The position numbers were made by a program, and so were the translations under genes. 5,625 nucleotides of DNA from Verrucomicrobiaceae bacterium (GTDB lineage: Bacteria > Verrucomicrobiota > Verrucomicrobiae > Verrucomicrobiales > Akkermansiaceae), in contig CANBTO010000368.1 of the NCBI GenBank assembly GCA_947372405.1, positions 1-5,625 of the forward strand, written 5' to 3'. Below are positions 1 to 5,625 of the stretch, piece by piece (the first letter of the stretch is position 1; every line of letters starts with the position of its first letter). The notes below the pieces were generated by a model. The model searched no databases and was not told the origin of the DNA. It was given only the letters and a program-made list of their open reading frames with translations.

Positions 1-1188
1 CAAACGGCGGGGATCGTCCTTGACCGTCCATCCGGGAATGCCGGCGGACTCGGCGTCGAGCTTCATGCTCCGGATTTTCAGGATATCGAAGGGACGGCCG
101 TTCAAGCCGATCCGGCGCTGGCGGTAGATGACCGAACCGGGGGACTCCAGATAGACCATGATGGCGAAGGCCGCCATGATCGGTGCGAAGAGGAACATGC
201 CGGTGAGGGCACCAAGGATGTCCACGCTGCGCTTGAGGGCGTTGTTGAACGCGTGGTGCAGAGGCATCTTGCCGATACCGAGCACCGGCATGCCGTGATA
301 GCTCTCCAGTTGGAGTCCGGAAACGAGGATCTGGAAACAACTGGGAACGAGTTTGAAGTCGATGAACTCGCGGCCGCAGGTTTCCACCAGCTCTAACATC
401 TGGTCGCGGTTGAGGTGACCGTCCACCACCATCAGCAGGTCGGCTCCGGACTCGCGCAGGATCGGGCGCAATCCCTCGTAGGAACCCAGCACGGGAATGT
501 GCGCCGGGGGTTGCATTTCCAAGGTCTGGCCGGGAGGAGTGATCACCCCGCAAACGGACAACTGGTGGGATCTGCCCTCGCCAAAGCGTTTCACGGCGCG
601 ATCACACTCGTCGTTCCAACCGACGAACACCGCGTGCTGTCTGAGCGCGCTGGCGAACGACTCGCGCCGCAGGACGCAATAGAGGATCCAGCGCCACGTC
701 AGCAGTCCGCTCATGGCGCAGATGCAGCCAACGGCGCAATACATCCGGCTGATGGGAGGATCGATCTTCAGAACCAGAGCCAGCGCGAGAAAGGTGACGC
801 ACCAGATGAGGCAGGTCTTGATGACGATGCCGAGGGTCTTGCGGATCGCCAGATAGTTGCGCGGATCATGAAGGCGGAAGTTCGCCAGCATGAAGACCAG
901 CAGCGCGCTACCCAGCAATACGTGGCCGCAGTAACTCTGGAGATTGATCACGTTGTCCGTGACACCGATTCCACGCATTCCGGTTTCAAACCGGATCGCG
1001 TAGGCGAGCATCTGACCTAACAGGACCACCGCGGCGTCACCCATGAAGCTGATCGCCACCAGTTTCTGGTGGGCGACCCATGGGCGGTGCCGGTGTCTGA
1101 GAGTGTAGGTCTCGTTAAATTCAGGGGATGAAGCAGGTGGACGAGCAGGGGGGGACTCGCCCGCCGCCAAGCGGGGGGTGGGGTTCAT
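1..1188 (-). CDS. Undecaprenyl-phosphate hexose-1-phosphate transferase (WcaJ/WbaP-type bacterial sugar transferase), C-terminus cut off by the window edge
   Basis: Expected role: an inner-membrane enzyme that moves a hexose-1-phosphate from a UDP-sugar to undecaprenyl phosphate, the first step of EPS repeat-unit assembly. The 396 residues in the window show a proline-rich N-terminus (about 1-35), four likely membrane helices (about 43-68, 88-103, 119-140, 149-172), a Rossmann-like CoA_binding_3-type domain (about 185-280, with LVPSCFQIL and later GMPVLGI), then the start of the catalytic domain: KRSVDILGAL (319-328), a hydrophobic helix (about 323-347), SPGSVIYRQRRIG (349-361), GRPFDILKIRSMK (364-376) and LDAE (377-380). 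The remaining catalytic C-terminus lies left of base 1. The ATG at 1188 is the first possible ATG after an in-frame TGA near 1221. No good Shine-Dalgarno precedes it; a C8 run lies 5 nt upstream. The usual GxGxxG at the start of the Rossmann-like domain is replaced by VFVGWNDEC. A C7 run at 1154-1148 lies within the reading frame. Family identity is firm; the sugar transferred cannot be told. Confidence 0.93.
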   Translation of the reverse strand, partial: MNPTPRLAAGESPPARPPASSPEFNETYTLRHRHRPWVAHQKLVAISFMGDAAVVLLGQMLAYAIRFETGMRGIGVTDNVINLQSYCGHVLLGSALLVFMLANFRLHDPRNYLAIRKTLGIVIKTCLIWCVTFLALALVLKIDPPISRMYCAVGCICAMSGLLTWRWILYCVLRRESFASALRQHAVFVGWNDECDRAVKRFGEGRSHQLSVCGVITPPGQTLEMQPPAHIPVLGSYEGLRPILRESGADLLMVVDGHLNRDQMLELVETCGREFIDFKLVPSCFQILVSGLQLESYHGMPVLGIGKMPLHHAFNNALKRSVDILGALTGMFLFAPIMAAFAIMVYLESPGSVIYRQRRIGLNGRPFDILKIRSMKLDAESAGIPGWTVKDDPRRL

Positions 1189-1280
1189 GTTCCGGGGGGG
1201 GTGGGGGGAGTGGAAACATCATCTCGGGGGAGGACGATTTGAACGTTGGGGACTTTTGTAATCTGTCGCGCGGGGGAAAG
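1189..1280 (-). other. 92-bp C-rich intergenic leader before the sugar transferase
   Basis: On the transcribed strand this gap is very C-rich, with runs of C5 (1276-1272), C4 (1251-1248), C5 (1230-1226), C6 (1208-1203) and C8 (1201-1194). It ends just before the transferase ATG. There is no hairpin followed by a T-run, so no intrinsic terminator. The opposite strand has enough closely spaced G-runs for a G-quadruplex, and the C-rich RNA could serve as a Rho-loading site. Both roles are inference from base composition alone. Confidence 0.5.
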
Positions 1281-3497
1281 CTATGCAAAAGTTTCAACGA
1301 TGGTGAGTGTATGGGGTGGCTGAGCAGATGTCACGCCAACCGGCTGCGGGGGTGCCAGGCCCTGACGGTTCGCGGGCACTGCGGGACCGAAAGCCGATGT
1401 CTTTTTTCCATGCGTCGGCGATTCGTTCCAAACGAAACCGACCAGGTTCGCGCCGGATGAACGAAGCAGTTCCGCGGCCCGTTTGAGTTCGCGCCGGTCG
1501 CTGCCACCATCGCGCACAACCAGGCAGCAGCGGTCCGCGTAGCGGGAAATGGCAAGGGCGTCGCTGACGGCAAGCAGTGGAGGCGTGTCGATGACCACCC
1601 GATCGAACCATCGGAACGCGTCTTCAAGCAGGGAGGGGAAACGTGTGCCGGCTAACAGTTCCGCCGCGTCGGCTCGCATCGGTCCGGACGAGAGGATATA
1701 GAGGTTCGGCAGCGAGGTGGCGTAACAGGCCGATGCGGGTTCGATCCTGCCTGTCAGGTATCCGCCCAGGCCGGACTCGTCGTTGCCCGGCGTGATATGG
1801 TCCCGGCTGAGTCCCGGGCTGCGCAGGTCAGCGTCTAACAAAAGCGTGCGGAATCCCTGCATGGCCAGCGAGGTTGCGTGGTTGAGGGCGCAGAAGGATT
1901 TGCCCTCGCCCGCCTTGGCGCTGACGAAGAGCACGGTCCTGCCGGTGGCGGCTCCGGGCTGCGGCGCGAGGATCACACGCAATCGACGGAACGCCTCGGC
2001 GCTTGCCGAAGCCGGATCGGTCATCAGGACCATTCCGTCTCCGGGGTTTTCCACGGCGGGCACCGTGACCAGCAGGGGCGTGCCAGTCGCACGAGCCGCC
2101 GCCGCCGGATTGCGGACCTTGCGGTCGCTCAACTCCGTTGCGACGAGAAGAAGTGCGCCAAGGAAAAATCCACCGAAGGCTCCGGCCGCGGCATAAACGA
2201 TCTTCCTCGGGCTGTGCGGTTTTTCCGGAACCAGAGGGGTGTCCTCCCATCTGAGAACTGACGCGGGAACGGTGGCCGCCAGATTGGTCTGGCGCAGCCT
2301 GAGAGCTACGGAGTCATGCAGATTGCGGTCCGCGTCAGCTTCGCGGACCATTGCTTTGAACTGTTCGCGGACGCCTTCCGACTCCACGGCCGTGCCACGC
2401 GCTGCTGCGACCGCTGCTGTCAACTTGGTTTCGTTTTGTTTCGCGATGTTGTAGCGCTGTTCCAGAGCCTGTCCCGCGGATCTGACGGTTTCCGCCAGGT
2501 CCGCCTTCAGGATGGCGATCTCGTTGGCGGCTTCCCGATACACCGGATGCTTGTAAAGATAGCGCTCCTTCACCCGGCCGAAGTCCGCCTCTTTCACTTG
2601 CAGCGCCCGTACCTGGGCGAGCACTTCGGTGCCACGCTCGGTCTTCTCGATGCCGGCGAGTGATTCGGGGTTTGACGGATCGAACTTCGCGCAGGTTTCA
2701 AACTCGGCTTCGAGCCGCAGTCTTTCGGCGGTGGCTTGGGTAAGCTGGGTGCTGAGAGCCGCGAGTGGATCTCTAACAGACGATACGCCGTCCGGTCCTT
2801 CAAGACCCGGGACCGGATGGGCCTCGCGGAACTCCTGGAGTTTGTGGGCGGATTCCTGCATGCGGTCCCTGAGACGGGACTCCTCGAGGGCGAGTCCCTC
2901 GCTGGCCTGTTTTGTGATCATCTCCTGCCGTTCGGACGTCCAGTCCATGTATTCCCGCACCAAGGATTCGACCAGATTCCTTGCACGCGCCGGGTCCGTG
3001 TCCTCCACGGAGATATCGATGAGGCGGGTACCGCGGCGCAATCCCACCGAGACGCGCTTTGAGAATTTGCCGAGCAGTGCCTGCGGGCTGGTGCCTGCGG
3101 GCGCGAACGATGGATCGTCCGCAAGCCCGTTGGCTTTGATGACGCGCATCAGCAGGTTCGATGCGCTCATGCCCTGCTCGACGGAGCGCATTTGCTCCAG
3201 ATCCCGCGCTTCCTCCGGAGCCACCGCGCGGACGTCGAGCACGACGGGTGCCTGGCTGCTGACGTAAACCGAGCCGTAAGCCTGATAGGTTTTAGGAAGA
3301 CGGCCGGCGAACCAGATTGCAGCCGCCGTGGCGAGAATGACGGGAAGAACAAGCATCCATGACCGGCGAAGCAAAATGCCGATCATGCGCCCGGCCTCCA
3401 CCTTGGGAAGGTAGTGTGTGGGATCCGCGCCGACGAGGGCTGGAAGCTGCGTTCCAGGCCTGGCGAGTTCGTTTCCTGATGTTGGTAAATGAGGCAT
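1281..3497 (-). CDS. Fused Wzz-type chain-length regulator and BY-family tyrosine kinase (Wzc-like polysaccharide copolymerase)
   Basis: This is a 738-residue inner-membrane protein that in its family controls polymer length and export by cycles of autophosphorylation and oligomerisation. Visible order: short cytoplasmic N-terminus, first membrane helix (about 46-64), periplasmic Wzz region (about 68-190), periplasmic helical/coiled-coil stretch (about 195-405), a proline-spaced segment (421-430), second membrane helix (about 433-454), then a cytoplasmic kinase domain. The kinase has an ExxRxxR ring-contact motif (E501, R504, R507), Walker A SAKAGEGKS (526-534), Walker A' LLLDADLR (552-559) and Walker B VVIDTPP (634-640). 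The tail after residue 653 contains no tyrosine, unlike the usual tyrosine-rich C-terminus. It starts 19 bp after the export protein gene, so co-transcription is likely. The start is uncertain: the ATG at 3497 has no clear ribosome site, while an in-frame ATG at 3386 (residue 38) is preceded by GGAGG at 8-nt spacing but leaves only about eight residues before the helix. The longer form is preferred for packing. Confidence 0.95.
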   Translation of the reverse strand: MPHLPTSGNELARPGTQLPALVGADPTHYLPKVEAGRMIGILLRRSWMLVLPVILATAAAIWFAGRLPKTYQAYGSVYVSSQAPVVLDVRAVAPEEARDLEQMRSVEQGMSASNLLMRVIKANGLADDPSFAPAGTSPQALLGKFSKRVSVGLRRGTRLIDISVEDTDPARARNLVESLVREYMDWTSERQEMITKQASEGLALEESRLRDRMQESAHKLQEFREAHPVPGLEGPDGVSSVRDPLAALSTQLTQATAERLRLEAEFETCAKFDPSNPESLAGIEKTERGTEVLAQVRALQVKEADFGRVKERYLYKHPVYREAANEIAILKADLAETVRSAGQALEQRYNIAKQNETKLTAAVAAARGTAVESEGVREQFKAMVREADADRNLHDSVALRLRQTNLAATVPASVLRWEDTPLVPEKPHSPRKIVYAAAGAFGGFFLGALLLVATELSDRKVRNPAAAARATGTPLLVTVPAVENPGDGMVLMTDPASASAEAFRRLRVILAPQPGAATGRTVLFVSAKAGEGKSFCALNHATSLAMQGFRTLLLDADLRSPGLSRDHITPGNDESGLGGYLTGRIEPASACYATSLPNLYILSSGPMRADAAELLAGTRFPSLLEDAFRWFDRVVIDTPPLLAVSDALAISRYADRCCLVVRDGGSDRRELKRAAELLRSSGANLVGFVWNESPTHGKKTSAFGPAVPANRQGLAPPQPVGVTSAQPPHTLTIVETFA

Positions 3498-3516
3498 CGA
3501 TATGAATGTCGTTTCG

Positions 3517-4089
3517 TTAAAACAGGCTTTCCGGGATGGAGATCACGTCGCCGTCCTGAAGCTGGATGTCGGTTCCCTTGCCGGACGTGATTTCCGTGAG
3601 ATCCACCACCCGGACTTCCGAATGGCGCTTGAGTGTGATTTTCCTCGCATTGCCGATGCGTGTCACCCCGCCAGCCATTCCAATCGCCTCGACCAGCGTC
3701 AGGCGGCGTTGAACTGGCAGTTCGAACACCCCGGGTCGCTGCGCTTGTCCGAGAATGGTGACGGTTTTCTTGATCCGGGCCTCGATCGTCACGGTGACTT
3801 CGGGTTTCACCAGATATCCATCCGCCAACCTGCGCGTGATGAGCGCCGCGGCCTGGTCGGTGGTGAGCCCGGCGATCCTCACGGCACCGATGAGCGGCAT
3901 CGTGATGCTGCCGTCCGCGGACAACTGCCCGCGTGTCGTCAGGTCGTCCTCGCGGAACACCCGGATCTCCACGTTGTCGAGACCGGCGATCACGCCGGAA
4001 GACCGCTCCGCGAGGGCGGACGGGAGCGCGGCGAACAGCCCTGAGAGCATCAGGAGGGCCGTGAGGATTCTTTTCGGAACGGTGTTCAT
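3517..4089 (-). CDS. Minimal polysaccharide export (OPX, Wza-family) protein, periplasmic
   Basis: This 190-residue exported protein belongs to the OPX family, whose members form the periplasmic conduit for EPS or capsule on top of a Wzc-type partner. A signal peptide runs from 1 to about 27 (KR, hydrophobic core, then ALPSALA before ER). There is no lipobox cysteine, so it is not a Wza-like lipoprotein. Residues about 32-105 match the poly-export (PES) domain, with FREDDLTTRGQLSADGSI and MPLIGAVRIAGLT. Residues about 108-160 form a single SLBB domain, with TILGQAQRPGVFELP and LVEAIGMAGGVT. The protein ends in LQDGDVISIPESLF, the usual end of the SLBB unit. Classical Wza is much longer, with more SLBB-type repeats and a C-terminal outer-membrane helix; all of that is absent here. 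The gene starts 9 bp after the beta-barrel gene stop and ends 19 bp before the kinase gene. An overlapping ATG at 4097 is out of frame. Family assignment is firm; polymer is unknown. Confidence 0.94.
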   Translation of the reverse strand: MNTVPKRILTALLMLSGLFAALPSALAERSSGVIAGLDNVEIRVFREDDLTTRGQLSADGSITMPLIGAVRIAGLTTDQAAALITRRLADGYLVKPEVTVTIEARIKKTVTILGQAQRPGVFELPVQRRLTLVEAIGMAGGVTRIGNARKITLKRHSEVRVVDLTEITSGKGTDIQLQDGDVISIPESLF

Positions 4090-4098
4090 GAAATCATG

Positions 4099-5319
4099 TT
4101 AGAACTTGTGGCTGAATTCGACTCCGATCGTCTGGTCGTCATAGCCGAAGGCGTTGTTGGTGGAATGGTCGCTGGAAATCCGGTAGAAAAGCGCGAGTTC
4201 CGATGTGTCTCCTATGCGGCGGACTACGGCCGGGCGAAGCGCCCAGATCGTGTCGGTCCTGCTGCCTGCGGTGGATCCGGAGACTTGCGAGTAGACGTTT
4301 TTTTCGAAGCTGCCATCCAGCTTGACTGACCAGTCTCCGGCGATGCGTTGGGAGACTCCTGCCGTGACTCCCTTCACCTGGTAGTTCTGGCCGGCGTAGT
4401 AGGCGGAGGTTTCCTGACGCATATAGGCGGTCACATAGAAATCCGTGCCGTTGCGCGGCAGCCAGTCGATCCTGCCTTCGAGCACCGGGTTCACCGAGCT
4501 TCCGTTGTCGAACTTCCGGTATTCCCCGCCGCCGATGAGTTTCAGGCGGATCTTCTCCCTCGGCTGCCAGGCGATGCTTGCGGCGAGTTGCTGGGTGTCC
4601 TGTGGCCCGGCGCCATCGACCTTGTAGCGTCCGATCTGATAGATCAGCCCGAGCTCGGTCTTGGGCGAGTAAATGTAGCGAAAGACCGCCTCGCCATAAG
4701 TCTTGTCCGAGTCGTAGAGCGTGGGGTCCACATAATCGTAATTGCGGTTTCCGGCGGCGATTTCGAACACGGTTTTCTCACGCGGCGCCCATGCGGCGCG
4801 GATCTCGTTTGCAAGCACGTTGCGGTCCGTGGGGCGGCCGGTGTCCGGAGTGGTGTCCCCGAGTTTCTGATAACCGCCCGTGTAGGTCAGGCTGGTGACC
4901 TTGCCGCGCCAACCAACGGTGACGAGCGCTTCATGGTCGACGCGGTCTTCGCTTCCGTGGTCCACATAGACCACTGCGGCAGGCCGGTAGGCAATCTTGA
5001 CGAAACCACCTTCGCCGGACTTGTCGTCGCCCTTGGTGTAGGCGATGAGCGGCACGAGGCGGAACACCATGTCGGACTCCGGTTTCGTTGTGCTGAGGAA
5101 AATGTTGCTGTCATACGCGGCTTGGATCGTGGCTCCAAGTTCCAGACCACCGCGATGTTTCGCATCAACGACGCTGGGAGCCTGGGCGTTGCCATAATCC
5201 ACCCGGTCCTCCACGATGGGAGAAACTTCTTGGGCCGGAACAGGCAGACAGAAACCTGCGAAAACACAGGGAATCAGCCAGCCAGCCATCCGGGGGGGAA
5301 ATGGCTTCGGAAAATGCAT
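4099..5319 (-). CDS. Outer-membrane beta-barrel protein (BBP2-type putative porin), probable EPS secretion porin
   Basis: This 406-residue protein appears to be an outer-membrane beta-barrel. A signal peptide covers about 1-29 (hydrophobic AGWLIPCVFAGFC, then VPA before QE). After a short linker comes the barrel start LELGATIQAAYDSNIF. The AYDSNIF followed by SDMVFRLVPLIAY pattern is typical of BBP2-type putative porins found in EPS clusters. The rest is alternating amphipathic strands with many aromatic residues and Gly/Asp/Asn turns, and it ends in VEFSHKF, a terminal-aromatic signal for barrel insertion. I chose the ATG at 5319 because it directly precedes the signal peptide; the frame stays open to an ATG at 5601, but the added 94 residues have no domain or export logic. 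A second in-frame ATG at 5289 (residue 11) would also give a usable signal peptide. A C7 run (5298-5292) lies in frame between the two. It is the first gene of the cluster. The pore role for EPS is inferred from context. Confidence 0.88.
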   Translation of the reverse strand: MHFPKPFPPRMAGWLIPCVFAGFCLPVPAQEVSPIVEDRVDYGNAQAPSVVDAKHRGGLELGATIQAAYDSNIFLSTTKPESDMVFRLVPLIAYTKGDDKSGEGGFVKIAYRPAAVVYVDHGSEDRVDHEALVTVGWRGKVTSLTYTGGYQKLGDTTPDTGRPTDRNVLANEIRAAWAPREKTVFEIAAGNRNYDYVDPTLYDSDKTYGEAVFRYIYSPKTELGLIYQIGRYKVDGAGPQDTQQLAASIAWQPREKIRLKLIGGGEYRKFDNGSSVNPVLEGRIDWLPRNGTDFYVTAYMRQETSAYYAGQNYQVKGVTAGVSQRIAGDWSVKLDGSFEKNVYSQVSGSTAGSRTDTIWALRPAVVRRIGDTSELALFYRISSDHSTNNAFGYDDQTIGVEFSHKF

Positions 5320-5364
5320 TACGGGGGGAGTAACGGCCCAAGTGATCGCCTTTAGGGGCGGCCG

Positions 5365-5392
5365 TTGCAAGACTTTTGACTTATCCTTGCAA
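5365..5392. repeat. Perfect 7-bp inverted repeat, candidate operator
   Basis: TTGCAAG (5365-5371) and CTTGCAA (5386-5392) are exact reverse complements separated by 14 bp. Arm centres are 21 bp apart, two helical turns, so a dimeric regulator could reach both arms on one face of the DNA. The site lies 46-73 bp upstream of the first start codon. No T-run follows, so it is not a terminator. The operator role is inference. Confidence 0.45.
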
Positions 5393-5500
5393 TACGTGAT
5401 CGCGTAATTCAAGCGGACCCGATCCGTGGTAAGAGTGGTGGACTGTCCGGGTTTAGATGTCGAAGCACATCCGTCAGACCGGATTTCCCCCCCAAAAAAA

Positions 5501-5565
5501 TGTCCCCCCGCATCCAACCGCTCATCCCGGCCAGTGCTGCCGTTGATGACTGTGTTCCCCCGCAT
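5501..5565. repeat. Imperfect 13-bp direct repeat pair upstream of the operon
   Basis: On the plus strand, TGTCCCCCCGCAT (5501-5513) and TGTTCCCCCGCAT (5553-5565) match at 12 of 13 bases. Their starts are 52 bp apart, close to five helical turns. They could be a paired activator site, or chance in a region rich in C-runs. Confidence 0.35.
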
Positions 5566-5625
5566 TGGCTTGGGGGCTTGTGGGCGATTGCAGGGAAACA
5601 TCCGGACCGCATCGCTGTGATCAGC

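Larger units (their letters stand above)
5320..5625. other. Non-coding region upstream of the operon; probable promoter and leader
   Basis: About 306 bp with no credible gene on either strand; short open frames here have no ribosome site or recognisable product. It holds a perfect 7-bp inverted repeat (5365-5392), two copies of a 13-mer (5501-5513 and 5553-5565), and homopolymers C7 (5487-5493), A7 (5494-5500), C6 (5504-5509) and G6 (5323-5328, plus strand). A small hairpin ATCCG/CGGAT (5469-5484) has no T-run after it. The promoter of the minus-strand operon should lie here, but I see no convincing -35/-10 pair; the best candidate (TTGAAT at 5412-5407 with AAGGAT 18 bp on) matches the -10 consensus at only three of six bases. 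The identity of the gene beyond 5625 cannot be told. Confidence 0.6.

Noticed and set aside
415..1020. A 201-residue plus-strand open frame
   Set aside because: It is antisense to the sugar transferase, whose reading frame shows family motifs; its own product is a low-complexity, His/Gln/Asp-rich sequence with no domain.
3502..4044. A 180-residue plus-strand open frame
   Set aside because: It mirrors the OPX gene on the other strand, and its composition is typical of an antisense shadow.
4348..5355. A 335-residue plus-strand open frame opposite the beta-barrel gene
   Set aside because: It lies wholly antisense to a convincing exported barrel protein, has no recognisable domain, and is explained by high GC with few stop codons.
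1251..5378. The 8-mer GACTTTTG found both at 1251-1258 and 5371-5378, each upstream of a gene start
   Set aside because: With this much intergenic sequence compared, one shared 8-mer is expected by chance about as often as not, so it is not evidence of co-regulation.
5383..5412. A possible sigma-70 promoter: TTGAAT (5412-5407) with AAGGAT (5388-5383) on the minus strand
   Set aside because: The -10 matches at only three of six bases and the organism's promoter rules are unknown.
5469..5500. Hairpin ATCCG/CGGAT near the C7A7 run as an intrinsic terminator
   Set aside because: The 5-bp stem is short. On the plus strand no T-run follows; on the minus strand the T7 comes before the stem instead of after it.
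5320..5601. A 94-residue N-terminal extension of the beta-barrel protein starting at 5601
   Set aside because: The signal peptide begins at the ATG at 5319; an extension would bury it, and the extra sequence includes homopolymers and repeats typical of non-coding DNA.
5614..5625. Small inverted repeat GCTG/CAGC at the right edge
   Set aside because: Four-bp arms with a 4-bp loop and no context beyond the edge; not distinguishable from chance.

Overview
The window reads as one minus-strand exopolysaccharide (EPS) or capsule synthesis and export segment of a GC-rich, probably Gram-negative bacterium. The Gram-negative call rests on a signal-peptide-bearing outer-membrane beta-barrel protein ending in an aromatic residue, and on an OPX (Wza-type) protein next to a Wzc-type kinase. 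The combination of a very short non-lipoprotein OPX, a fused chain-length/tyrosine-kinase protein, a BBP2-type barrel and start codons without clear Shine-Dalgarno sequences would fit Verrucomicrobiota or a relative. That taxonomic guess is inference and was not tested by any search.

In transcription order (right to left): an upstream non-coding region (5320-5625) with G/C homopolymers, a 12/13 direct repeat and a 7-bp inverted repeat; a 406-residue outer-membrane beta-barrel protein (5319-4099); after 9 bp, a 190-residue polysaccharide export protein (4089-3517); after 19 bp, a 738-residue fused Wzz/BY-kinase inner-membrane protein (3497-1281); after a 92-bp C-rich leader, a polyprenyl-phosphate hexose-1-phosphate transferase (1188 to the left edge, C-terminus cut off by the window). 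The first three genes are packed tightly enough to be one transcript. The fourth may share it or have its own control.

Inferred division of labour: the transferase puts the first sugar phosphate on undecaprenyl phosphate; the Wzz/BY-kinase protein spans the inner membrane and periplasm and controls polymer length or export; the small OPX protein bridges the periplasm; and the beta-barrel probably supplies the outer-membrane pore that this OPX is too short to make. No flippase, polymerase or other glycosyltransferase lies in the window.

The points most worth a second look are the split OPX plus porin design, the absence of a C-terminal tyrosine cluster in an otherwise intact BY-kinase, and the striking restriction of all G/C runs of six or more to the two leader and N-terminal zones of the operon, including two C7 runs inside reading frames. 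I found no mobile element, CRISPR array, tRNA or rRNA.
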